Assembly: GCA_029001845.1 (NCBI GenBank)
Contig: JAREWP010000024.1
Coordinates: forward strand, 48,311 to 112,310
DNA from: Candidatus Magnetocorallium paracelense
Lineage (GTDB): Bacteria > Nitrospirota > Thermodesulfovibrionia > Thermodesulfovibrionales > Magnetobacteriaceae
Length of the DNA stretch: 64,000 nt
Reading direction: 5' to 3'
Every line of letters starts with the position of its first letter. The stretch's first letter is position 1. Made by a program: the position numbers and the translations under genes. Below are positions 8,093 through 15,948 of the stretch, piece after piece. The notes below the pieces were generated by a model, which saw nothing but the letters and a program-made list of their open reading frames with translations, was not told where the DNA came from and searched no databases.

Positions 8093-8872
8093 ATGAATCG
8101 ATCAGCTATAACCAAAACATTTGAACGTATACAATCGGAAGGGAAAAAAGCCTTTATACCATACATAATGGCCGGAGATCCTTCTTTGGAGATTACCCGC
8201 GAGCTTGTGATCGAGCTTGAAGAACAGGGCGCCGACATTATAGAATTGGGTGTGCCTTTCACAGACCCCCTTGCAGACGGACCGACTATTCAGAGAGCGT
8301 CAGAAAGAGCTCTAAAAAACAATGTGACATTAAAAAGTGTTATGGACACTGTCGCCGGTCTGCGCGAGAAGACGAGTATTCCCATAGTATTGATGACATA
8401 TTTCAATCCTGTTTTTAAGTATGGCGGAGCAAAATTCATTGACAATGCCATTGAGATCGGAATAGACGGTATAATAATCCCCGATCTTCCTCCCGATGAA
8501 GAGCGTCCTTTTATACGAACAGCCTGTAAAAAAGGGCTTGATATAATTTTTCTCCTCGCTCCGACATCAACGGAGGACAGAATAAAACTCGTTGCTAACA
8601 ATACAGGCGGATTTGTATACTATGTATCTGTCACCGGCATTACAGGATCGAGAATAGAGATAGACCAACCGATGAAAGACATGATCGCGTTAATTAAGAA
8701 CCTTTCAAAAAAGCCTGTTGCAATAGGTTTCGGGGTAAAAACACCTGAGGAGGCATCGCTTGTCTCAGATATTGCAGACGGTGTAATAGTTGGAAGCTCG
8801 ATTGTTAAAAAAATAATCGAAGACAGAGAAGGGCTGAGCGAATACATCCGGGCCCTGAGAAAGGCGATTTGA
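8093..8872 (+). CDS. trpA: Tryptophan synthase alpha chain
   Basis: TrpA cleaves indole-3-glycerol phosphate to indole and glyceraldehyde-3-phosphate and channels indole to TrpB. About 259 residues from the preferred ATG at 8093, which follows AGGTGA at 8082-8087; a GTG at 8084 is in frame but lies inside that ribosome binding site. Diagnostic segments are PYIMAGDPSLE, ELGVPFTDPLADGPTIQRA (catalytic Glu), the second catalytic Asp in GIDGIIIPDLPPDE, GFVYYVSVTGITG and the phosphate-binding GFGVKTPEEA / ADGVIVGSSIV. It precedes accD and folC, a common gene order, but trpB is missing and trpF lies apart at 12640-13266 on the other strand. Confidence 0.95.
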   Translation: MNRSAITKTFERIQSEGKKAFIPYIMAGDPSLEITRELVIELEEQGADIIELGVPFTDPLADGPTIQRASERALKNNVTLKSVMDTVAGLREKTSIPIVLMTYFNPVFKYGGAKFIDNAIEIGIDGIIIPDLPPDEERPFIRTACKKGLDIIFLLAPTSTEDRIKLVANNTGGFVYYVSVTGITGSRIEIDQPMKDMIALIKNLSKKPVAIGFGVKTPEEASLVSDIADGVIVGSSIVKKIIEDREGLSEYIRALRKAI

Positions 8873-8887
8873 TTTCCCTAGACGAAT

Positions 8888-9727
8888 ATGGCTTGGTTTA
8901 AAAAAACAAAAAACGATTCTTCAGTTAAAAAAGTTAAAATACCGGAAGGGCTGTGGGTGAAGTGTTCAAGCTGTAAAGAGATTATCTACCGGAAGGAATT
9001 TGAAAAAAACCTCAAAGTATGCCCTAAGTGTAACTACCACTTCAGGATAAAAGCCAGGGAGAGATTGTCTCTGACCATGGACAATGGCAGCTTTAAAGAG
9101 CTGGATAAATTCCTGACAGCCGGAGATCCTCTAAAATTTAGGGATACGATTGCCTATAAAGAACGTATTCGTCAGAGTTACGAAGGCAGCGATTTGAAAG
9201 AGGCCGTTTTAACCGGTACAGGTAATATCAATAAAATTCTTGTAGCTGTTGCCGTTATGGATTTCTCCTTTATGGGCGGGAGTATGGGGTCTGCTGTAGG
9301 TGAAAAAATTGTACGAATTATTGAAAAATCAAACAATGAATCTCTGCCTCTCGTTATTTTCACTTCTTCCGGAGGGGCCAGAATGCAGGAAGGAATCTTT
9401 TCATTAATGCAAATGGCGAAAGCTTCAGCGGCCATAGGCATGTTAAAGGACAAAGCGATCCCCTACATCTCGGTACTCACTGATCCTACATTCGGAGGGG
9501 TCAGTGCAAGTTTCGCCATGCTTGGCGATATTATAATCGCTGAACCAAAGAGCCTTATAGGTTTTGCAGGCTCGCGAGTAATACGGCAGACAACTAATCA
9601 ACAACTCCCCGACAACTTTCAGCAAGCTGAATTTTTACTGAACCACGGTCTTATCGACATGGTGACTGCCAGAAAAGAAATGAAGGACACTCTAACCAGA
9701 ATACTAAAGATGCTGATGAAAGCATAA
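8888..9727 (+). CDS. accD: Acetyl-CoA carboxylase carboxyltransferase subunit beta
   Basis: 279 residues, the usual length. It transfers carboxyl from carboxybiotin-BCCP to acetyl-CoA together with AccA, the first committed step of fatty acid synthesis. The N-terminal zinc ribbon is intact: CSSCKEII (about residues 27-30) and CPKCNYHF. The crotonase-like carboxyltransferase fold follows, with FMGGSMGSAVGEKI, FTSSGGARMQEG and DPTFGGVSASFAMLGDI acyl-CoA/oxyanion segments. It starts 15 nt after trpA without a strong ribosome binding site, so translational coupling is plausible. Confidence 0.95.
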   Translation: MAWFKKTKNDSSVKKVKIPEGLWVKCSSCKEIIYRKEFEKNLKVCPKCNYHFRIKARERLSLTMDNGSFKELDKFLTAGDPLKFRDTIAYKERIRQSYEGSDLKEAVLTGTGNINKILVAVAVMDFSFMGGSMGSAVGEKIVRIIEKSNNESLPLVIFTSSGGARMQEGIFSLMQMAKASAAIGMLKDKAIPYISVLTDPTFGGVSASFAMLGDIIIAEPKSLIGFAGSRVIRQTTNQQLPDNFQQAEFLLNHGLIDMVTARKEMKDTLTRILKMLMKA

Positions 9728-9773
9728 AGGTTCAGAGCGACCGGCCGGCCTTCAAATTCCGGATGATCTCATC

Positions 9774-11114
9774 ATGAAATACAATGACGCAATAAACTAT
9801 TTATATAACCTTCAAAAACATGGTATAAAGCTGGGGCTCGATAATATGAAAGCCATTTTGCATGTACTCGACAATCCTCAGGATTCATTCAAATCCATTC
9901 ATATTGCCGGAACGAACGGAAAGGGTTCCACAGCCGCCATGATCCACTCCCTGCTAAAAGAAGACGGACATGTAACCGGCCTTTTTACGTCTCCCCATAT
10001 GGTGAGATTTACAGAAAGAATCAGAATCAATTCAGTCGAAATAAGCAAGGACGAGGTCACTTCTTTAACGACTGAGATTAAAAAGAAAACAGATGCCATA
10101 AAAGGATTATCTCCAACCTATTTCGAAATGGTAACGGCCCTTGCAATTTATTACTTTAAAAAGTCGGGTGCCAAGTGGGCGGTTTTTGAGACCGGAATGG
10201 GCGGCAGGTTTGACGCAACCAATATCCTTATACCCGAACTTACACTTATAACCCCGATTAGCGAGGATCATAAAGAGTACCTGGGCAATACCTTAAAAGA
10301 AATCGCCTTTGAAAAAGCAGGAATAATCAAAAAAAACACCCCTTTGATTATTGCTACACAAAAAAACGGAATTACGGCTATTTTGTCAGACACAGCAGAA
10401 AAGGAGAACGCTGAAATCTATATTTATAACAAAGATTTCACTACAGAGATCATCGACTCAGGTATACATGGGAGTGTATTTAACTATTCCGGCAAGAATA
10501 GATTTAACGAACTCGAATTACCCTTGCCCGGTATTCATCAGATCGAAAACGCGGCCTCCGCCATAAAAGCTTTTGAAGTGTTGGCTGAAAAGAGAACATT
10601 GCGAACAAACAATATCCCGGGCGCTACAGTTGCTGCTTTGAAAAAATTTAAATGGCCCGGAAGACTCGAACTGACCGAATATAAAGGAATGAAAATATTA
10701 ATCGACGGCGCCCACAACTATGAAGCCATAAATCGCCTTGTGGACACAGTCAGGAAACAGTACGTAAAGACTCTTAAAATATCAAGAGCCATATTCATTA
10801 CCGGGATTATGGCGGACAAAGATATCCCATCGATGGTTGGCGCTATAGCAAAAGAGGCGGATCTGATTATTTTTACGAAACCTAACTTTTCAAGAGCCGA
10901 AAAACCCGGCAACCTAATGTCTATAGCCGGGAAAATAAACCCTCACATTTCCTGTATAGCAACAAACAGCACCTCCGAAGCACTGGAAGCAGCGGAAAAA
11001 ATGAACAAAAAAGGAGACCTTTTTATAATAACCGGCTCTTTTTATACTGTAGGAGAGGCAAAAGAAATCATGGGAGAGGATACACTCCTGAAAGACCTTG
11101 CAGAGTTCAGGTAG
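9774..11114 (+). CDS. folC: Bifunctional folylpolyglutamate synthase / dihydrofolate synthase
   Basis: 446 residues, a Mur-ligase family enzyme adding glutamate to dihydropteroate or folates. The ATP-binding loop HIAGTNGKGSTAAMI is near residues 42-56. The LFTSPHMVRFTERI folate/Mg2+ segment, ETGMGGRFDATN and EDHKEYLGNTLKEIAFEKAGIIK follow, then the C-terminal glutamate-binding domain with LIDGAHN. It completes the trpA-accD-folC run, 46 nt after accD. The ribosome binding site is weak. Confidence 0.94.
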   Translation: MKYNDAINYLYNLQKHGIKLGLDNMKAILHVLDNPQDSFKSIHIAGTNGKGSTAAMIHSLLKEDGHVTGLFTSPHMVRFTERIRINSVEISKDEVTSLTTEIKKKTDAIKGLSPTYFEMVTALAIYYFKKSGAKWAVFETGMGGRFDATNILIPELTLITPISEDHKEYLGNTLKEIAFEKAGIIKKNTPLIIATQKNGITAILSDTAEKENAEIYIYNKDFTTEIIDSGIHGSVFNYSGKNRFNELELPLPGIHQIENAASAIKAFEVLAEKRTLRTNNIPGATVAALKKFKWPGRLELTEYKGMKILIDGAHNYEAINRLVDTVRKQYVKTLKISRAIFITGIMADKDIPSMVGAIAKEADLIIFTKPNFSRAEKPGNLMSIAGKINPHISCIATNSTSEALEAAEKMNKKGDLFIITGSFYTVGEAKEIMGEDTLLKDLAEFR

Positions 11115-11180
11115 AGCGGACTTTGGCGAACTTTTTACCGCGGATTTATCCCGAACATTTTAAATTTAGGGAGGAAAATC

Positions 11181-12611
11181 ATGAACCGAAAGACATTTTC
11201 ATTTTTGCTGGTTATAATTCTCTTTTGTTTTTTAACACCGGTCTTAGCTGATAATTCAAATAGTAACCACGGTTTTCCGGAACCTGACCCGCCTTTTATT
11301 GAAGTTGAAACAAAGGGGGAGAAAAAAGCCTTGCCCCTGCGTCAATCCACGCCATCGCAGGAGTGGGTGTATCATAAAACCTCAGACAACCAACACCCTG
11401 ACGGAAATGAACAACAGATGATGTGGTTAATGAATCGTGCTCGTTCCGATCCTGCCGCCGAAGGAATCTGGTTATCCGATACAGGCGATTCGGATATCGA
11501 TTTTGCCATTGACTTCTTTGATGTAGATATTACAGTGCTTCAAAATGAATTTGCATCATACGATCCTGCGCCTCCGGCGGCATTTGACCGAAGGCTGTAT
11601 TACGCAGCAAAGGGCCATTCAGAATTCCTGATCTCTACGGACGCCCAAAACCATGACGGCCAGTTCGATCTTATTACAGATGAAGGTTTCAGCTACAGAT
11701 CCTGTGGAGGTAATGTCTATTCATACGCCAAAAACCCGATATACGGACATGCAGGATTTAATATAGACTGGGGGTACGGAGACAGCGGCATGCAGACAGG
11801 CAGAGGCCACAGAGTAAATCTAATGTCCATTGGCCAAAATTTTTACAATGTAGGAAAAGCGGTTGTACAGGAAAACGACAATACAACGTCAGTGGGCCCG
11901 CTGGTAGTAACCGAAAACTATTGCGAGGCGTTTACTTCATTTCAGGATCATTATAATAATTTTATTGTAGGTACGGTCTGGACCGATAGTAACAGTAATT
12001 CTCAGTACGATCCCGGCGAAGGCGAACCGGGAGTGACTGTCACACCTGATACCGGAACTTACTACGCAGTAACTGCGGACAGCGGTGGTTATGCCGTACC
12101 TGTAACATCTCAAAGTATCGGATTCGTGACATTTTCCGGGACTTCCCTTGGCGGAGATATAGAAAAAGAAGTAACTGTGGGGTCGGAGAGCATATTACTC
12201 GATATTGAAACAAGTTCTGAAGTCGTAGAAGCAAATCCCGTTGAACCCGACATAAAGGCAAATGGCTCAGATGGACCTGTAACAATAAATGCGGGAGAAA
12301 TGATTTCCATTTCATTGGGACTCGATACCGGAAGTTATGAAGGAACAAACGCCGACTGGTGGCTTGCCCGGAGCACGCCTGACGGAAACTGGTACTACAT
12401 AGACGAGAGCTCTTTTAACTGGGAAAACCTGGAAACCCTATTCCGACCGGCTTATCAGGGCGCCCTATTCAATCTTGACATGGCCGAGTTTTTCCATTTA
12501 ACGAGCCCTGTTGCAGGTACGCATATGTTCTACTTTGCAGTTGACACAACGATGGATGCACTGCTAAACGAAACACTATACTATGATTATGTTTCAGTAA
12601 AAGTAGAATAA
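11181..12611 (+). CDS. Secreted CAP/SCP-domain protein with a C-terminal SdrD-B-like module
   Basis: 476 residues with a Sec signal peptide (about 1-23, cleaved after PVLA). Residues about 60-245 look like a CAP (SCP/PR-1) domain: it opens with LMNRARSDPAAEG, a putative active-site His lies in FLISTDAQNHDG, and GHRVNLMS and ENYCEAF are CAP-like landmarks. About 255-320 (GTVWTDSNSNSQYDPGEGEPGVTV) resembles the calcium-binding SdrD B-like repeat. The remainder is a beta-rich domain of unknown type. Bacterial CAP proteins are secreted or cell-surface; the substrate is unknown. The ATG is preceded by GGGAGG. The CAP call is good, the rest tentative. Confidence 0.72.
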   Translation: MNRKTFSFLLVIILFCFLTPVLADNSNSNHGFPEPDPPFIEVETKGEKKALPLRQSTPSQEWVYHKTSDNQHPDGNEQQMMWLMNRARSDPAAEGIWLSDTGDSDIDFAIDFFDVDITVLQNEFASYDPAPPAAFDRRLYYAAKGHSEFLISTDAQNHDGQFDLITDEGFSYRSCGGNVYSYAKNPIYGHAGFNIDWGYGDSGMQTGRGHRVNLMSIGQNFYNVGKAVVQENDNTTSVGPLVVTENYCEAFTSFQDHYNNFIVGTVWTDSNSNSQYDPGEGEPGVTVTPDTGTYYAVTADSGGYAVPVTSQSIGFVTFSGTSLGGDIEKEVTVGSESILLDIETSSEVVEANPVEPDIKANGSDGPVTINAGEMISISLGLDTGSYEGTNADWWLARSTPDGNWYYIDESSFNWENLETLFRPAYQGALFNLDMAEFFHLTSPVAGTHMFYFAVDTTMDALLNETLYYDYVSVKVE

Positions 12612-12639
12612 AGCCAAACTTTTTGACAATGATCGGAGA

Positions 12640-13266
12640 TCAGGAGGGAGTTCGTAAGCATATTTCCTTGGCGCGCTCTATAAAGATTTTGATCTTTTCA
12701 TGGTCTTTTTTCCCTCTATATTTCTCCACGCCCGAGCTCACATCTACAGCAAAGGGTCTTACTTTAACAACAGCTTTTTCGATATTGTCAGGACTCAAGC
12801 CTCCTGAAAGTATTATATTCCCGGCAGCAGCAGCTTCTAAAGCGAGATTCCAGTCGAATGTGACACCGCTTCCACCATAGTGCGTCGCCGTATATGTATC
12901 GAGCAGATAGGCTGAGACATCATATTGTTTAAGGTCATTAATATCAAGATTGTCCTTTAGCCTGACAGCTTTAATGACCTTTCTCCACCTTCTGCATGCT
13001 TCCGGAGGTTCATCGCCGTGAAGCTGTACAAATTCAATCCCTGTTGTTTCAACTATATTTTCAACCTCTTCAGGGTTCTCATTAACAAAGACTCCCACTG
13101 TGGTAATAAAAGGGGGGAGCATTCTTACGATCTCTTTTGCCGTTTCAATTGGAACAGCTCTGGGACTCTTTTTAAAAAAAACAAAACCAAGAGCATCGGC
13201 GCCACTGGTAACGGCAGCCATTGCATCGTCGATATTTGTTATTCCGCAAATTTTTACCCTGACCAT
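12640..13266 (-). CDS. trpF: Phosphoribosylanthranilate isomerase
   Basis: 208 residues. TrpF converts N-(5-phosphoribosyl)anthranilate to its 1-deoxyribulose form in tryptophan synthesis. The opening VRVKICGITN contains the catalytic Cys; the catalytic Asp lies in YLLDTYTATHYGGSGVTFDW; phosphate-binding loops are FIL-SGGLSPDNIEKA and VDVSSGVE. The start has a strong AAGGAGG on the minus strand. The gene is transcribed alone, convergent with the CAP-protein gene. trpA is 3.8 kb away and no other trp gene is visible, so the pathway is split. Confidence 0.94.
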   Translation of the reverse strand: MVRVKICGITNIDDAMAAVTSGADALGFVFFKKSPRAVPIETAKEIVRMLPPFITTVGVFVNENPEEVENIVETTGIEFVQLHGDEPPEACRRWRKVIKAVRLKDNLDINDLKQYDVSAYLLDTYTATHYGGSGVTFDWNLALEAAAAGNIILSGGLSPDNIEKAVVKVRPFAVDVSSGVEKYRGKKDHEKIKIFIERAKEICLRTPS

Positions 13267-13690
13267 ACAACCTCCTTGCTCCGGACAGTCCCTGAAAAAG
13301 TTGACTAATAGGTCTAAAAAGCTATTTTAACATGCAAGACTGTGGAAAAACATTTTTAGGCCCTTAGGGCATCTGGATCGACAAAAAATTGTCGATGTTG
13401 ATATTAAAAAAAACCAGGTCAACCGAAAGGGATGTGGAACTTTTTGGGTATTATTTTAACGCAGAGGGCGCAAAGGACACAGAGAGAATTATTTTTCATT
13501 AGTTCGTTGACTGCTTTTTTTTTAAATTTTCCTCTGTGACCGCTGCGCCGGGTTATGTAATAGCAATCCGCCTCAAAACCTCAAAAGATTGTAATGGGAA
13601 TATTTCTTGTGGTATTCTGTAGTAATATCGGAGGGACAGAAAAAAAATCGCCGCTTTAGCTATAAAAGTGAAGCGCACATTGGGTCAAAG
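13267..13690. repeat. Intergenic region with a composite repeat (about 13358-13550)
   Basis: No gene is seen between trpF and the regulator start at 13691. It holds AGGCCCTTAGGG (13358-13369), a palindrome ATCGACAA-aaaa-TTGTCGAT (13377-13396), and an AACGCAGAGGGCGCAAAGGA block (about 13459-13478) whose near-complement TCCTCTGTGACCGCTGCGCC lies near 13531-13550. The same AGGCCCTTAGGG + ATCGACAA + AACGCAAAGG order recurs at 56740-56790, so this is a dispersed repeat. It may also serve as terminator or promoter context for the flanking genes. Confidence 0.6.
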
Positions 13691-14587
13691 ATGAGAGAAA
13701 AATTTAAATTTATGGTTGCCGTAAGCAGGCTGGACCTTAAAGACACAATCACCGGAGCTCTTAAAATGCTGAACCCCATATATATATCATCGACAACAAA
13801 CCCGGTTATTGTAGAAAAAAAGATTAAAGACGATAACGTTAACCTTTTGATTCTTGACCATGAAACCCTTAGTCAAATTGACTGTTCACTTCTTAATAAT
13901 GTAAAAATTATTCTCTTGGCATCAATCGATCTTTCAGTAGATGAGATGAAATCAATATATAATATCGGTATAAATTCAATCCTTGATTATCCGATTGAAA
14001 TAAAAAAACTTGAAAAAGCCGTTAATGATGCTGTCAGAGATGTAACTGTTACAAAAAACAGATTACAGGAAACATTCAGTGAAATCAAAAAAGTCCCTTT
14101 CTTTGATCTTCTGACAAAAGACGAACTTGTAAGGCTGCTGAATACCGGGAAGTGCAGAAAATACAGAGAAGGTGAATTAGTATTCCTGGAAGGGGATGAA
14201 GGCGACAGGTTATATGTGATCCTAGAAGGCAAAATAGGGATAATAAAACAATGCACCGAAGATGGCAGAAATTTGATTATCTCTGTCCTTTCAAAGGGAG
14301 AGTGCTTTGGCGAGATGGCTGTTTTGGATGAGCCTGTTCGTTCAGCAACGGCCAGAGCAGAGGAAGATGTTCTCTTGCTTGAATTCGAGAAAAAAATAAT
14401 CTCCGATGATTCGGATCCGATAAGTCTTAAAATATTCAAAAAATTGGCTTATATCTTGTGTAAACGGTTACGGAAAATGGACGATAGCGTAAAAAAATGT
14501 CATATCTCTCTGGAGGAACATAAAAGAGACAATAAACGCCTGAAGTCGGAACTTCACCGTTATTTGCAAAGAAAAACGTCAGCATAA
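13691..14587 (+). CDS. Receiver-like plus cyclic-nucleotide-binding domain protein
   Basis: About 298 residues from the ATG at 13691 (MREKFKFMVAV); an in-frame upstream start at 13607 adds 28 unlikely residues. Residues 1-120 resemble a response-regulator receiver fold: LLILDHETL carries the Asp position, but the N-terminal acidic pair and the C-terminal Lys are not conserved. Residues about 135-250 form a cNMP-binding domain with a phosphate-binding cassette (FGEMAVLDEPVRSATARA). The C-terminus is a charged helix, not a CRP-type HTH. It therefore probably acts through protein contacts rather than DNA binding. Ligand identity is unknown. Confidence 0.75.
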   Translation: MREKFKFMVAVSRLDLKDTITGALKMLNPIYISSTTNPVIVEKKIKDDNVNLLILDHETLSQIDCSLLNNVKIILLASIDLSVDEMKSIYNIGINSILDYPIEIKKLEKAVNDAVRDVTVTKNRLQETFSEIKKVPFFDLLTKDELVRLLNTGKCRKYREGELVFLEGDEGDRLYVILEGKIGIIKQCTEDGRNLIISVLSKGECFGEMAVLDEPVRSATARAEEDVLLLEFEKKIISDDSDPISLKIFKKLAYILCKRLRKMDDSVKKCHISLEEHKRDNKRLKSELHRYLQRKTSA

Positions 14588-14614
14588 AAAAAATTATTAA
14601 TTAACAATCAATAC

Positions 14615-14736
14615 CATTAACTTAAAGGGTGAAGCACCTTCCGACAGAAGCGGGTCATGTTTGAGAAGGCGCAGCGAAGCGGAGCCTTCGAGTTTAGCCG
14701 ATGAAGGCGGATGGTGCTTTGCTCCTTAAGTTAATG
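14615..14736. repeat. Palindromic intergenic element with about 26-bp imperfect arms
   Basis: Left arm 14615-14640 (CATTAACTTAAAGGGTGAAG...) and right arm 14711-14736 (...GCTCCTTAAGTTAATG) are imperfect reverse complements. Between them sits an inner GAAGGC...GCCTTC stem around AGCGAAGCG (about 14666-14690). It lies between the cNMP-domain gene and the tRNA pair and may terminate both. No second copy of this exact family was found in the window. Confidence 0.65.
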
Positions 14737-14828
14737 ACATAGAATTGACACTCCTTAAATCGTCAATAGAAAATCATCAATTTAAATAGTTGCTTATTTG
14801 TTAAATCGTACGAAAAGCAGATTAAATA

Positions 14829-14905
14829 TGGCACGCCTGGAGGGACTCGAACCCCCGGCCCGCTGCTTAGAAGGCAGCTGCTCTATCCTGCTGAGCTACA
14901 GGCGC
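14829..14905 (-). tRNA. tRNA-Arg (anticodon UCU)
   Basis: The minus strand folds as a complete 77-nt cloverleaf. The acceptor stem is GCGCCTG with CAGGCGT (G-U at the first pair). The anticodon arm is GCTGC-CTTCTAA-GCAGC, giving anticodon TCT, and a TTCGAGT T-loop is present. The 3' CCA is encoded. It decodes AGA/AGG. Confidence 0.93.
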
Positions 14906-14920
14906 GCTGTTGAAAAGAAT

Positions 14921-15000
<80 letters not shown>

Positions 15001-15038
15001 ATGTATGTGTATATTAAATTAAATGAATACAAGATAAA

Positions 15039-15935
15039 ATGTCAATTATGCACTGGGTATTTAATAAAAAAATCTCTATAGCACTGAACTGTATCGTGAC
15101 AATACTATTTATTACATCCACTATGCTTTTAATTCGAGATCATATCTTATTTACCCGCTACAGTACTAAAAACGAGCAAAAAAAATTAATTAATTTTGCC
15201 TCAAAGACACAAAAAAAAATTGAAATAACGAACTATTCAGATATTTTACAAAACAATCCTTTTGGTGTAAAAACAAATAAGGCCGTATCCTTTCACAATA
15301 TGGGAGAGGATATGGATCAAACAAGTGTAAATATCTCTGAATTCACACTTTCAGGCACAATATCCGATGATGATGGCGCCGGATTCGCTGTTTTTAGAAA
15401 TTCCGAAGGAAAGCAGGAGATATTCAAAACAGGCGACTTCGTTTATAATTTAGGGAAACTCGAAAAGGTTTTCCCTTCAAAAGCTGTAATAAATGGACAA
15501 CAACTCTTTGAGATCCGGTTAATGGATCTGAACGAGGCGGCGGCTTTAAGACCAGAGACAAAAAAACGCGTAAGGAGCGGTAAAAGGCGTTCCGGCTATA
15601 TCAGAGCTGCATCAAAAAACTCCTACATTATAGATAAGAGGAAACTTCATGAAGCAATCGAAAACCCTCAACAATTGATGACAGACTCCAGATTGTATCC
15701 GCGATATGTCAAAGGAGAACAAAAGGGTTATGTACTTAAAGAAGTAAAAAGAGGAGGGATATACGATAATTTAGGATTAAAAAACAGAGATGTGCTTTTA
15801 AAAATCAATGATTATGATATAAATGACCCTGAACTGGCTTTAAAAGCCTTTTCCGCCCTTAGAGGAGCTTCAAAAATTAATCTCAATATCCTGAGAAGAG
15901 GGAAAAAGATGACTCTTACATATCAAATAAAGTAA
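15039..15935 (+). CDS. gspC: Type II secretion inner-membrane protein GspC
   Basis: 298 residues with the GspC layout: a short cytoplasmic N-terminus, one membrane helix (about 12-34), a periplasmic linker, the homology region (about 105-170, FTLSGTISDDDGAGFAVF... FKTGDFV), and a C-terminal PDZ domain (about 225-298, KGYVLKEVKRGGIYDNLGLKNRDVLLKIND). GspC links the inner-membrane platform to the GspD secretin through the homology region. It is followed 13 nt later by gspD. The remaining gsp genes are not adjacent. Confidence 0.88.
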   Translation: MSIMHWVFNKKISIALNCIVTILFITSTMLLIRDHILFTRYSTKNEQKKLINFASKTQKKIEITNYSDILQNNPFGVKTNKAVSFHNMGEDMDQTSVNISEFTLSGTISDDDGAGFAVFRNSEGKQEIFKTGDFVYNLGKLEKVFPSKAVINGQQLFEIRLMDLNEAAALRPETKKRVRSGKRRSGYIRAASKNSYIIDKRKLHEAIENPQQLMTDSRLYPRYVKGEQKGYVLKEVKRGGIYDNLGLKNRDVLLKINDYDINDPELALKAFSALRGASKINLNILRRGKKMTLTYQIK

Positions 15936-15948
15936 AATAGTGTTTGGT

